Assembly: GCA_946402905.1 (NCBI GenBank)
Contig: CAMIYC010000006.1
Location: 53,158-117,157 of the forward strand
Direction of reading: 5' to 3'
Length of the DNA: 64,000 nucleotides
Source of the DNA: an uncultured Prevotellaceae bacterium
GTDB taxonomy: Bacteria; Bacteroidota; Bacteroidia; Bacteroidales; Bacteroidaceae
The translations under genes and the position numbers were made by a program. Position 1 is the first letter of the stretch. Every line of letters starts with the position of its first letter. Under the pieces are notes generated by a model. That model was given only the letters and a program-made list of their open reading frames with translations, was not told the DNA's origin and did no database searches. Below are positions 24,054 to 32,754 of this stretch, in pieces.

Positions 24054-24101
24054 CTATAGTTGTCATCTTCGTAACTCTTAGTCATCACTCGTTTTTAGGG
24101 T

Positions 24102-24211
24102 CGCTTCTATATAACTAAGCTGTTATTTCACTACTTTGCCTGGGAACGCGGGCGTCCTCGCCCGCCGCAGATGCGGGCGAGGACGCCCGCGTTCCCAGAG
24201 TTGACTGCGCT
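24102..24211. repeat. 110 bp palindromic element, copy B
   Basis: Same element as at 22521, in the same orientation. Here the 24-base stem GGGAACGCGGGCGTCCTCGC plus CCGC is perfect, with loop CGCAGAT. It begins about 50 bases after the stop of the TlpA-like gene and could also end its transcript. Confidence 0.9.
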
Positions 24212-24360
24212 CAAAACCTTTCAAAATTGAATATAAAATCTTCACGTTGCCTCTATTTTGGTCAATTTTACTATCAATTTTGTATGATTTTGAGGCCGCA
24301 GGCCGACCTTTGAAGGATGACTGAGCAATTACCCATCTTCTTGCATGGGATTTGCCGGTG

Positions 24361-24661
24361 ACCCACGAGAAACGCAGTAATTATAGAATTTAAGAATTCT
24401 CTTTAAGAGCAACTACTTTGGCAATTAAAAATTCTTAAATTCTATAATAGGGTGTCAATTTGTAGTAGTATAGATGTCATGTGAATGATTCCTATGAAGC
24501 ATACACACTCCCCCTGCCCCCTCTAACTTAAGGGGGAACTACACACTCCCCCTACCCCCTCTAACTTAGAGGGGGAACTGATTACCACTACAAATAGAGA
24601 GTGGATGTGTAAGAAAACAAATTGGACGCCCTAATTCTATAATTACTGCGTTCCTCGTGGG
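24361..24661. repeat. Palindromic element interrupted by a MITE
   Basis: The left end CCCACGAGAAACGCAGTAAT (24361) is the inverse of the right end ATTACTGCGTTCCTCGTGGG (ending 24661) with one mismatch. The pairing continues inward as ATTATAGAATTTAAGAATT against AATTCTTAAATTCTATAAT. With the MITE at 24449-24632 and one copy of its 11-base duplication removed, the arms form one hairpin with arms of about 35 bases. No gene is seen between 24054 and 24706. Confidence 0.75.
24449..24632. mobile_element. MITE-like element, copy 1 (184 bp)
   Basis: Ends are AGGGTGTCAATTTG and, inverted, AGGGCGTCCAATTTG. It is flanked by an identical 11-base direct repeat, AATTCTATAAT, the likely target-site duplication. 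Inside are two ACACTCCCCCT modules, one with the hairpin CCCCCTCTAA-C-TTAGAGGGGG. It has no coding capacity, so it would need a transposase from elsewhere. Confidence 0.82.
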
Positions 24662-24706
24662 CCTTCGACAAATCTCTTGATAAAAAGATTTGAATGACAA
24701 GTGGGA

Positions 24707-25645
24707 TCAAATGGCATTGACGATGAGCCAGGCCATATAAGCGAGGAAGCCGGCTGTGAGGACAGCTCCCTCCCAACGCTCCACCTTATATTTTGTATAA
24801 GAGAAAGCCCACAGCAAGAAGATGGAGGCTATGAAGACGGAGAGGTCTACGAGGGTAATGCCATTGATCTGCATGGGGCAGATGAGTCCGGTGATACCGA
24901 TGATCATCAGCACATTGAATATATTGCTGCCGATGACATTGCCGATGGCGATGGCGCTCTGTCCCTTGCGGGCTGCCACGACGCTGGTGGCCAGTTCGGG
25001 CAGAGAGGTGCCTCCAGCCACTATCGTGAGACCTATGACGGCCTCAGACACGCCTAACGTCTGTGCCACCCGTGTGGCAGCGTCGACGAAGAGGTTGCTG
25101 CCCACGATGAGACATGCCAGCCCAAGCACGACGAGCCCGGCCGCCATCAGCGGAGAATAGTTTTTGACCTCATCGTCGGCGGGCTCGGCAGGCTTATTCT
25201 TCCGGGCTGAGACCACGGTGTAGGTGACAAAGCCCACGAAAAGCACGAAAAGCACGGCAGACTCTATGCGTGAGACATGGCCGTTGATGGCGAAGGCAGC
25301 CAATAAGACCATCGCCAAGACCGACCAGGGCATGTCTCGCTCGACGGTACTCTTGAGTATAGTCATAGGAGCCACCATGGCGGCTACGCCCACGATGAGC
25401 AGGGTGTTGAACACATTGCTACCCACGACATTGCCCACGGCGATGTCAGAGGTGCCTTTGAGGGCTGAGGTGAGACTGACAAAAAACTCAGGCATGGAGG
25501 TGCCCATGGCTACGATGGTGAGCCCGATGACAATCTGTGGAATACGCATGCGCTGTGCGATGGCCACTGAGCCATCTGTCATGCGGTCGGCTCCCCACAG
25601 GACCAAGGCCACGCCGACAACAATTAAAACGATGTCTAAAAGCAT
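24707..25645 (-). CDS. Calcium/sodium:cation antiporter (CaCA family, YrbG-like)
   Basis: Membrane protein of 312 residues with about ten helices in two inverted halves. Each half carries the CaCA alpha-repeat: 'GLTIVAMGTSMPEFFVSLTSALKG..GNVVGSNVFNTLLIVG' in the first and 'GLTIVAGGTSLPELATSVVAARKG..GNVIGSNIFNVLMIIG' in the second. The paired GT-S-x-P-E motifs hold the ion-binding acidic residues. It exchanges calcium for sodium or protons at the inner membrane. The gene after it on the - strand side (25686) is 40 bases upstream, so co-transcription is possible. Confidence 0.93.
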   Translation of the reverse strand: MLLDIVLIVVGVALVLWGADRMTDGSVAIAQRMRIPQIVIGLTIVAMGTSMPEFFVSLTSALKGTSDIAVGNVVGSNVFNTLLIVGVAAMVAPMTILKSTVERDMPWSVLAMVLLAAFAINGHVSRIESAVLFVLFVGFVTYTVVSARKNKPAEPADDEVKNYSPLMAAGLVVLGLACLIVGSNLFVDAATRVAQTLGVSEAVIGLTIVAGGTSLPELATSVVAARKGQSAIAIGNVIGSNIFNVLMIIGITGLICPMQINGITLVDLSVFIASIFLLWAFSYTKYKVERWEGAVLTAGFLAYMAWLIVNAI

Positions 25646-25685
25646 TTTTTAGGTTATTGGGTTTTTGGGTTTGGAGGTTTTTAGG

Positions 25686-26168
25686 TTATTGGGGTGAGGG
25701 ATTATCAGATGGTGAGGTGATGAGACTGCAGATGCGCTCCAGCCCCTGACGGTCGGTGGAGTCGAAGGCGGCGAGGTGAGTGGAATCGATGTCGAGGACG
25801 GCGACGACCTGCTCATGAGCAGCATCCCAGACCGGCACTACTATTTCGGAGCGGGACAGTGAGCTGCATGCGATATGGCCAGGAAACTGCTCTACGTCGT
25901 CGACGATGACCGTCTCGGCCCGTTGCCAGCAGGTGCCGCAAACGCCCTTGCCGTATTTGATGCTAAAGCATGCCACCGTGCCTTGAAAAGGTCCGAGCTT
26001 CAGTGTGTCGCCACTGACGAGATAGAAGCCCACCCAGAAGAACCGGCGAGGGAAAGCAGACTTGAGCAGCGCGGTGATATTGGCGAGTACTCCCACGTAG
26101 TTGTCCTCTCCCTTTATCAGGCTCTCCGTCTGTAAGTACAATTGCCGATAAGTCTCTTGTCTTGTCAT
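25686..26168 (-). CDS. msrC: Free methionine-(R)-sulfoxide reductase (GAF domain)
   Basis: GAF-domain protein of 160 residues of the fRMsr/YebR type, which reduces free Met-R-SO with thioredoxin. 'RRFFWVGFYLV', 'LGPFQGTVACFSIKYGKGVCGTCW' and 'DVEQFPGHIACSSLSRSEIVVPVW' are the family motifs; Cys near 77 and 101 are the expected resolving and catalytic residues. I start at ATG 26168 (MTRQETY), since upstream codons run into the preceding gene's spacer. It lies 25 bases after the lipoprotein gene and shares its transcript. Confidence 0.88.
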   Translation of the reverse strand: MTRQETYRQLYLQTESLIKGEDNYVGVLANITALLKSAFPRRFFWVGFYLVSGDTLKLGPFQGTVACFSIKYGKGVCGTCWQRAETVIVDDVEQFPGHIACSSLSRSEIVVPVWDAAHEQVVAVLDIDSTHLAAFDSTDRQGLERICSLITSPSDNPSPQ

Positions 26169-26193
26169 CGTAGTTTTAAGAATAGAACCCACG

Positions 26194-27000
26194 TTAATTA
26201 TCTTTTTTAATAGAGTCCGGGGTAAGCCGGAAACCCTGTAGCCGGTCGGCGAACTGAATGGCCATGGTGTCACGCCGCAAGATCACAAGCCGGGCGGTGT
26301 CGTTGATCAGTTTTACGTTTTGCAATGTATCAGCACTCTTGCGGCTATATCCACCATAAGTGAAGACCAGCCGTCCGTTGAAGACATGCCACTCGGTGTA
26401 TCGTCTCAGGGGAGGATAGACCACAGGCAGATCTTCGTCGAGTGAAGTCTTACGGGGCGGCCCGCCCACAGCCAGTGCAGTATGATCGCGCTTGAAGGTA
26501 TATCCATACTCTCGTGGCACCATGAGCGTAGATAGCAGGGAATCAAACCTAAGTTTCTCTTCTGCGCTAAAGGTGGCGGCGATGCGCTCCTCATCCTCGG
26601 CAGAATGCAGCCTGCGCTGCTCGGGCAAGACCTGATAAGTCCATGTGCCGCAAAGCTGCTCCATGTTGATAGCCACCAGCACCTCAGACGGGTTGTCAGG
26701 GTTGAGCAGCACAGCCATTTTGTCCCCCACCTCGGGATGTCCGAAATAGTTGCCATTGCGCCAGGCTTCAGAGATATCCAAGACGACGGGATCACCTCCG
26801 GCATCAGGCAGGAAGACCAGCGTGGAATCTGTGGAGCCGTCGCATGCCAATCCATAGGTAGTAGAGTCACCCTGAGGCACATAATTCTGGGTGCGCACCT
26901 CGATTTCGGTCTCCTGATTGTCAGTCTTTTGTGCGCATGCCATGCACACTGCTGTCAGTGCCATGAGACACATCCATTTTTTGGTGAACATCTGAGTCAT
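26194..27000 (-). CDS. Lipoprotein of unknown function
   Basis: Protein of 268 residues. 'MCLMALTAVCMACAQ' is a lipoprotein signal with Cys at the lipobox (MAC), and the acidic-polar residues after it suit export to the outer membrane in Bacteroidetes. The mature part is mixed beta ('YGLACDGSTDSTLVFLPDAGGDPVVLDI', 'TEWHVFNGRLVFTYGG'), possibly lipocalin-like, but I do not recognise a family with certainty. A perfect promoter (TTTG, 19 bases, TAATTTTG) precedes it, and fRMsr follows in the same unit. Confidence 0.8.
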   Translation of the reverse strand: MTQMFTKKWMCLMALTAVCMACAQKTDNQETEIEVRTQNYVPQGDSTTYGLACDGSTDSTLVFLPDAGGDPVVLDISEAWRNGNYFGHPEVGDKMAVLLNPDNPSEVLVAINMEQLCGTWTYQVLPEQRRLHSAEDEERIAATFSAEEKLRFDSLLSTLMVPREYGYTFKRDHTALAVGGPPRKTSLDEDLPVVYPPLRRYTEWHVFNGRLVFTYGGYSRKSADTLQNVKLINDTARLVILRRDTMAIQFADRLQGFRLTPDSIKKDN

Positions 27001-27022
27001 ATAATATATAAGTATTGGAGCG

Positions 27023-27053
27023 CAAAATTAAGAAAAAAAAGCAATATGACAAA
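27023..27053 (-). promoter_or_regulatory. Promoter of the lipoprotein-msrC unit
   Basis: On the - strand TTTG (27050-27053), 19 bases, TAATTTTG (27023-27030) followed by C. It is a full match to the Bacteroidetes consensus, 22 bases before the start codon. Confidence 0.85.
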
Positions 27054-27080
27054 ATAAGACAAAAAAAAGTGGCACCGATA

Positions 27081-27112
27081 TTTGCAGATAGTTTTTTTTT
27101 CTCTATCTTTGC
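27081..27112 (+). promoter_or_regulatory. Promoter of the carboxyltransferase gene
   Basis: TTTG at 27081-27084, 19 bases, then TATCTTTGC at 27104-27112. It is a full consensus match, with a leader of about 85 bases before ATG 27205. It is divergent from the promoter at 27023-27053. Confidence 0.85.
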
Positions 27113-27204
27113 AAAATATAAATAAAACGTCTCAAGGCGTTTTGTTAGCCCCATTGTGAGAAACCGACATTTCAAGCCTTATTCAATAACTTAAACTGAT
27201 TACA

Positions 27205-28983
27205 ATGAAAAAGAAAATCCAGTTCAGTCTTGTATACCGAGACATGTGGCAATCGTCTGGAAAGTTTCAGCCGCGCAAAGATCAATTGGAGCGTATCGCC
27301 CCCGCCATCATCGACATGGGCTGTTTTGCGAGAGTAGAGACCAATGGTGGTGCCTTTGAACAAGTGAACCTTCTGGCCGGTGAGAATCCCAACGCTGCCG
27401 TGCGGGCATTCTGCAAGCCATTTAATGAAGTAGGCATCAAGACTCACATGCTGGACCGTGGCCTGAATGCGCTGCGCATGTATCCTGTGCCCGACGATGT
27501 GCGCCAGCTTCAGTACAAGGTGAAGCACGCCCAGGGTGTGGACATCCCCCGTATCTTCTGCGGTCTGAACGACACCCGCAACATCATACCAAGTATCAAA
27601 TGGGCCCTTGAGGCCGGCATGACGCCTCAGGCCACCCTGTGTATCACCACCTCTCCCGTGCACACGGTAGAGTATTACAGCAAGATAGCCGATGAGGTGA
27701 TCGCCGCCGGTGCTCAGGAGATCTGTCTGAAAGACATGGCCGGTATCGGTCAGCCCGCTATGCTGGGCAAACTGACGAAAGCCATCAAAGACAAACACCC
27801 GGAGATCATCATCCAGTATCATGGCCACTCCGGCCCTGGTCTGTCGATGGCATCTATCCTCGAGGTGTGCAACAATGGCGCCGACATTATCGACACTGCC
27901 ATAGAGCCACTGTCTTGGGGCAAAGTGCACCCCGACATCATCTCCGTGCAGAGCATGCTGAAGAACGAGGGATTTGAAGTGGCCGACATCAACATGAAAG
28001 CCTATATGAGAGCGCGCTCTCTGACCCAGGAATTTATCGACGACTGGCTGGGCTACTTCATCAACCCCGGCAACAAGCACATGAGTTCGCTGCTCTTAGG
28101 CTGCGGTCTGCCCGGCGGCATGATGGGTAGTATGATGGCCGACCTTGGCGGCATCCATCAGATTATCAACAAGACCCGCGCCAAGAAGGGTGAGCCAGAA
28201 TTGTCGATCGACGACCTGCTGGTGCGTCTTTTCGACGAGGTGGCGTATGTATGGCCTAAGGTAGGCTATCCCCCATTGGTGACTCCATTCTCACAATATG
28301 TGAAGAACATCGCCCTGACCAACCTGCTCACCATGGAGCAAGGCAAGGGTCGGTATGTGATGATGGACGACGCTATGTGGGGCATGGTGCTTGGCAAGAG
28401 CGGCCGCATCCCCGGCGAGATTGCTCCGGAGCTGAAGGAGCTGGCTGCCAAGCAGGGCCGCGAGTTTACCGATGCCGACCCCCACACCCTCATCCCCAAT
28501 GCGCTCGACGACTTCCGCAAGGAGATGGACGAGAACGGCTGGGAATATGGCCAGGACGACGAGGAGCTCTACGAGCTGGGCATGCACCCCGAGCAGTATC
28601 GCAACTATAAGAGCGGTCAGGCGAAGAAGAACTTCCTGGCCGACCTCCAGAAAGCCAAAGACGCTAAGCTGGGCGCGAAGCTGACACCGGAGCAGATCAG
28701 TGCTTTCAAGCATGCCAAGGCCGACGCCATCGTGGCTCCTGTGAAGGGTCAGATCTACTGGGAATTCAACGGCGACGGAGAATGCGCTCCTACAGTGGAG
28801 CCATACATCGGCAAGGAATACCAGGAGGGTGACAAGTTCTGCTACATCCAGGCTCCGTGGGGCGAGATTGTGGAAGTGCCGGCAGCTCTTGGCGGCCGTC
28901 TGGTAGAAGTGAACGCCAAGCGTGGCAGCAAGGTGATGAAGGGTGACGTGATCGCCTACATCGAGCGGCCGAGTGCGGAGTGA
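27205..28983 (+). CDS. OadA/PycB-like carboxyltransferase with biotinyl-like domain lacking the lysine motif
   Basis: Protein of 592 residues. Residues 1-300 are a DRE-TIM carboxyltransferase barrel: 'YRDMWQSSGKFQPRKDQ', 'LNDTRNIIPSIKWALEAG', 'EICLKDMAGIGQP' (Lys near 175) and the metal ligands 'YHGHSGPG'. A PycB/OadA-conserved helical domain follows. The last 70 residues look like a biotinyl/lipoyl hammerhead ('GRLVEVNAKRGSKVMKGDVIAYIE'), but where AMKM is expected the sequence reads QAPWGEI, so there is no biotin-accepting Lys there. It is probably part of a pyruvate carboxylase or oxaloacetate/methylmalonyl-CoA decarboxylase system with a separate carrier, or has changed function. Confidence 0.85.
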   Translation: MKKKIQFSLVYRDMWQSSGKFQPRKDQLERIAPAIIDMGCFARVETNGGAFEQVNLLAGENPNAAVRAFCKPFNEVGIKTHMLDRGLNALRMYPVPDDVRQLQYKVKHAQGVDIPRIFCGLNDTRNIIPSIKWALEAGMTPQATLCITTSPVHTVEYYSKIADEVIAAGAQEICLKDMAGIGQPAMLGKLTKAIKDKHPEIIIQYHGHSGPGLSMASILEVCNNGADIIDTAIEPLSWGKVHPDIISVQSMLKNEGFEVADINMKAYMRARSLTQEFIDDWLGYFINPGNKHMSSLLLGCGLPGGMMGSMMADLGGIHQIINKTRAKKGEPELSIDDLLVRLFDEVAYVWPKVGYPPLVTPFSQYVKNIALTNLLTMEQGKGRYVMMDDAMWGMVLGKSGRIPGEIAPELKELAAKQGREFTDADPHTLIPNALDDFRKEMDENGWEYGQDDEELYELGMHPEQYRNYKSGQAKKNFLADLQKAKDAKLGAKLTPEQISAFKHAKADAIVAPVKGQIYWEFNGDGECAPTVEPYIGKEYQEGDKFCYIQAPWGEIVEVPAALGGRLVEVNAKRGSKVMKGDVIAYIERPSAE

Positions 28984-28993
28984 TTTGGTTTAG

Positions 28994-29098
28994 TTGACGA
29001 GTTGACAAGTAGACAAGTAGACGAGTTGACAAGTAGACAAGTTGTTTCTGTTGACGAGTTGACAAGTTGACGAGTTGACAAGTAGACAAGTTGACGAG
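28994..29098 (-). repeat. Octamer tandem array, inverted orientation (about 12 units)
   Basis: Units TTGACGAG, TTGACAAG, TAGACAAG and TAGACGAG, the complement of the CWACTYGT family at 10907 and 18953. TTGTTTCTG interrupts it once, at about 29042. The array fills the space between the carboxyltransferase stop and the HD-domain gene, ending 21 bases before its ATG. Confidence 0.85.
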
Positions 29099-29119
29099 TG
29101 ATTACCCTTTGAGTCTTCA

Positions 29120-29680
29120 ATGGATTATCAGAAGATTATAGACAAATACTATCCGGATGACAATGCCTTGCGGCATATACTCATCACACACAGTCAATCT
29201 GTAGCGCGAAAAGCGCTACAGATTGCCATTTCATGCCCTGAGCTTGGTCTTGACAAAGACTTCGTGTGGGAGGCTGCGATGCTTCACGACCTTGGGATAT
29301 TCCTGACCAATGCGCCTGGCATAGAATGCCACGGCAGAGAGCCGTACATACGACACGGCATCCTGGGTGCTGCTCTCCTGCGCAGCGAGGGCTTTGAGCG
29401 TCATGCCCGTGTGTGCGAGCGTCATACAGGAGCCGGACTTTCGCTCGATGACATCGTACGCCAAGACCTTCCCCTCCCCCATCAGAGTTTTCTGCCAGAG
29501 ACACTTGAAGAGCAATTGATCTGCTATGCCGACAAGTTTTTCTCCAAGACACGCCTTGACCAAGAGAAAACCGCGGAGCAGGCTGAGCGCAGTCTGTCGA
29601 AATTCGGCGAGGAAGGGGTGCTGAGATTCAGGCATTGGGTGGAATTGTTTTCGCCTGGATTTAAGATTTCTCACGTTTAA
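29120..29680 (+). CDS. HD domain phosphohydrolase
   Basis: Protein of 186 residues of the HDIG type. 'ILITHSQSVARKALQI' gives the first His, 'AAMLHDLGIFLT' the HD pair and 'YIRHGILGAALL' with 'VCERHTGAGLS' further metal ligands. 'LICYADKFFSKT' supplies the final Asp. Members hydrolyse phosphate bonds in nucleotides; the substrate of this group is not known. The gene lies between an octamer array and lptD and may be alone in its transcript. Confidence 0.85.
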   Translation: MDYQKIIDKYYPDDNALRHILITHSQSVARKALQIAISCPELGLDKDFVWEAAMLHDLGIFLTNAPGIECHGREPYIRHGILGAALLRSEGFERHARVCERHTGAGLSLDDIVRQDLPLPHQSFLPETLEEQLICYADKFFSKTRLDQEKTAEQAERSLSKFGEEGVLRFRHWVELFSPGFKISHV

Positions 29681-29727
29681 AAATACAAATTAACTTGCAT
29701 TTTACACACATAACCAATTTTTTGCAC

Positions 29728-29735
29728 TACCTTTG
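29728..29735 (+). promoter_or_regulatory. Promoter -7 box of the lptD-like gene
   Basis: TACCTTTG followed by C, 8 bases before ATG 29744, fits the Bacteroidetes -7 element and would give a very short leader. A -33 TTTG at the usual distance is not seen, so this is tentative. Confidence 0.5.
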
Positions 29736-29743
29736 CATCGGAA

Positions 29744-32659
29744 ATGAGAGCGAAGTCGACGATCATACTGTTATTCGCGGCCATCATGATGCTGATGGCC
29801 ATCACTCCCGTGCCTTTAGGCCAAATGCCCCACAAGGTTGAATCCGGACAGGACAGTATCATCGCTGACAGCGTCATCAGGGCTAAAGGTACTGCTGAAA
29901 ATGCCGTCAAAGACGGTATCGCCGCCGACAGTGTGCATAAGGGCGACAGCATCTTTTACGACGACATCATCTTCATGGACGACAGCGCATCCGGCTTCGC
30001 CGGTCCTGACACGCTGGAGATGGACTCGCTGCAGCTGGCCATCTATCGGCACAACAAAGCCGTGGACGACTCCATCCGTCTCGACTCTCTCAACCGCATG
30101 AAAAGCACTGGCATCAACTCGCCGGTGAACTTCACCGCCAACGACTCTCTGGTGTATTACGCCTCGACCAAGGACGCCTACCTGTTTGGCAAGTCGAATG
30201 TGGACTACGAGGACATGAACCTGAAGAGCGAGCAGGTGCACATGAACATGGACCAGAACCTGGTGCATGCCACGGGTACGAGAGACACGAGCCAGGTGGG
30301 CAACCTGGAGGGCACACCTGTATTTAAGATGGGCAGCGACGAATATGAGAGCGACACCATCATCTACAACTTCAAGACGAAAAAGGGATTTATCGACAAT
30401 GCCTACACCGAACAGGAGGACGGCTATATCAACAGCCAGCACGCCAAGCGCGACGGCGAGGGCAACCTCTATCTGGAGCATGGAAAATACACCACCTGCG
30501 ACAAAGAGCACCCCGACTTCTACATCGCTCTGTCGCGTGCCAAGGTGCGTCCCGGCAAGGACGTAGTTTTCGGCCCGGCATACCTGGTCGTGGCCGACGT
30601 GCCACTTCCACTGGCCATCCCTTATGGTTTTTTCCCTTTCACCAAGAGTTACAGCAGCGGATTTATCATGCCCAGCTACGGCGACGAGAGCAGCCGTGGC
30701 TTCTATCTGCGTGACGGCGGCTACTACTTTGCCATCAACGACAAATGGGACCTCAAATTGCTGGGTGAGATATACACCAAAGGCTCATGGGGTCTCTCGG
30801 CCGCCAGCAACTACAAGAAGCGCTATCGCTACAGCGGCAGTTTCTATTTCAACTATCAGGACACCAAGACCGGCGACAAGGGCATGCCCGACTTTTCCGA
30901 AACAAAGAGTTTCAAGATACAGTGGAACCACCGCCAGGATCAGAAAGCCAATCCCTTCAGCACGTTGTCAGCCAGTGTGAACTTTGCCACGTCGAGTTTT
31001 GAGCGCAACAACCTGACAAGCATGTACAACCCTCAGACCATGACTCAGAGCACCCGCACCTCGTCTGTGAGCTACAGCACACAGTTTTCGAGTATCGGCC
31101 TGAACCTCAGTCTGACCACGAACCTGTCTCAGAACATGCGCGACACGACCATCTCGATGACGCTCCCCGACCTGAACATCTCGATCAGCCGTTTCTATCC
31201 TTTCAAGCGTAAGAAATCTGCCGGTGCAGAGAAATGGTATGAGAAGTTGTCGATGAGTTATTCGGGTCACATGAGCAATTCGATCACCTCAAAGGAGAGC
31301 GAGCTGCTCCACGCCAACATCATCAAAGACTGGCGCAACGGTTTTGAGCACCGCATCCCCTTCAGCGGCAACTTTGTGCTGTTCAACTACATCAACCTCT
31401 CTCCGTCGATCAATTTCACCGACCGCATGTATACCAGCAAGGTGACCCGTTCGTGGGACGAGGCCAACCAGGTGGAAGTGGCCGACACGACTTACGGTTT
31501 TCATAACGTCTACGACTGGAGCCTCAGCCTTGGTGCCTCGACCAAGCTTTATGGTTTCTGGATACCCAGCCGTAAAATCTTCGGCGACAAGATAGACCGT
31601 ATCCGCCACGTGTTCACCCCCTCGGTAAGCCTGAGCTACTCGCCCGACTTCAGTGCGAAACGCTACGGCTACTACGACACCTACATGAAGACCGACTCTG
31701 AGGGCAACGTATCCCTGGTGGAATACTCCCCCTACTCCAACGGTCTCTACGGTGTGCCAGGGCGGGGAAAGACGGGCAGCATCTCGTTTGACGTGAGCAA
31801 CAACATCGAGATGAAGATACGCACCAAGGACGACTCACTGAAGAAAGTGAGCATCATTGACGAGCTGGGCGCTGCCATGTCGTACAACATTGCCGCCAAG
31901 GAGCGTCCCCTGAGTGACCTGTCGATGCGTCTGCGTCTGAAATGGTGGAAGCGCTACACGTTCAACCTGAATGCAGTCTTTGCCACCTATGCTTACGAGC
32001 TGGACGAGAACGGCCGCCCCTATGTGGGTACCCACACGGAGTATGGCTATGGCCGGTGGGGCCGTTTTCAGGGCATGTCTCAAAATGTCTCCTTCACCCT
32101 GACCCCTGACAAGCTCAAGAAATGGTTCAGCGGCGAGAAAGAAGAGGACGAAGACCCCGACCCCAACCGCGATGAGGGTGTAGACACAGACATCGAAAGC
32201 AACGTAGACGATGACATGATCCGCGGTCAGCGCGGTGCGAAGAAAAAGGGCGGCAAGGCCGAGACCGACGCAGACGGGTATATGACCTTCAACATGCCGT
32301 GGTCTCTGACGTTCGGCTATGGCATCACCATGCGCGAGAACCGTCAAGGTAAGTTCAACACGAAGCGCATGCGCTATCCATATAAATTCACCCAGACGCT
32401 CAATATGAGTGGCAACGTGCGTCTGAGTGAAGGCTGGAACATCAGTTTCTCTTCTGGCTATGACTTTGAAGCCCGCAAGCTGTCGATGACCACCGCCTCT
32501 CTGTCACGCGACCTGCACTGTTTCAACATGTCTTGCTCTGTAGTGCTTGCGCCTTACACCAGTTATAATTTCACCTTCAGGTGTAACGCGTCGACGCTGA
32601 CCGACGCGCTGAAATACGACAAGAGGAGCGGCTACAGCAATGCGGTGAAATGGTATTGA
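29744..32659 (+). CDS. lptD: LptD-like LPS assembly outer-membrane protein
   Basis: Protein of 971 residues. A hydrophobic start ('TIILLFAAIMMLMAITPVPLGQ') serves as signal. Residues about 120-280 form an OstA/LptA-like beta-jellyroll ('NDSLVYYASTKDAYLFGKSNVDYEDM', 'YNFKTKKGFIDNAYTEQEDGYI'). The remainder is a large beta-barrel with many aromatic-alternating strands ending 'SGYSNAVKWY'. An acidic, low-complexity insert near residues 800-850 ('EKEEDEDPDPNRDEGVDTD') is probably a loop. It should place lipopolysaccharide in the outer leaflet with LptE. The Bacteroidetes group is annotated as putative LptD. Confidence 0.85.
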   Translation: MRAKSTIILLFAAIMMLMAITPVPLGQMPHKVESGQDSIIADSVIRAKGTAENAVKDGIAADSVHKGDSIFYDDIIFMDDSASGFAGPDTLEMDSLQLAIYRHNKAVDDSIRLDSLNRMKSTGINSPVNFTANDSLVYYASTKDAYLFGKSNVDYEDMNLKSEQVHMNMDQNLVHATGTRDTSQVGNLEGTPVFKMGSDEYESDTIIYNFKTKKGFIDNAYTEQEDGYINSQHAKRDGEGNLYLEHGKYTTCDKEHPDFYIALSRAKVRPGKDVVFGPAYLVVADVPLPLAIPYGFFPFTKSYSSGFIMPSYGDESSRGFYLRDGGYYFAINDKWDLKLLGEIYTKGSWGLSAASNYKKRYRYSGSFYFNYQDTKTGDKGMPDFSETKSFKIQWNHRQDQKANPFSTLSASVNFATSSFERNNLTSMYNPQTMTQSTRTSSVSYSTQFSSIGLNLSLTTNLSQNMRDTTISMTLPDLNISISRFYPFKRKKSAGAEKWYEKLSMSYSGHMSNSITSKESELLHANIIKDWRNGFEHRIPFSGNFVLFNYINLSPSINFTDRMYTSKVTRSWDEANQVEVADTTYGFHNVYDWSLSLGASTKLYGFWIPSRKIFGDKIDRIRHVFTPSVSLSYSPDFSAKRYGYYDTYMKTDSEGNVSLVEYSPYSNGLYGVPGRGKTGSISFDVSNNIEMKIRTKDDSLKKVSIIDELGAAMSYNIAAKERPLSDLSMRLRLKWWKRYTFNLNAVFATYAYELDENGRPYVGTHTEYGYGRWGRFQGMSQNVSFTLTPDKLKKWFSGEKEEDEDPDPNRDEGVDTDIESNVDDDMIRGQRGAKKKGGKAETDADGYMTFNMPWSLTFGYGITMRENRQGKFNTKRMRYPYKFTQTLNMSGNVRLSEGWNISFSSGYDFEARKLSMTTASLSRDLHCFNMSCSVVLAPYTSYNFTFRCNASTLTDALKYDKRSGYSNAVKWY

Positions 32660-32660
32660 A

Positions 32661-32750
32661 GAGGTGGATGAAGGTTGAAAGGTTGAAAGGTTGGAAGGTT
32701 GAAAGGTTGAAAGGTTGGAAGGTGAGGACGGTTGAAAGGTGAGGAAGGTT
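32661..32750. repeat. GGTTGAAA octamer array between convergent genes
   Basis: From 32673 the units run GGTTGAAA, GGTTGAAA, GGTTGGAA, GGTTGAAA, GGTTGAAA, GGTTGGAA, then a degenerate GGTGAGGA tail. It is an 8-base period again, but a different sequence from the CWACTYGT family. It fills the gap between lptD and the antiporter gene. Confidence 0.8.
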
Positions 32751-32754
32751 GTGC

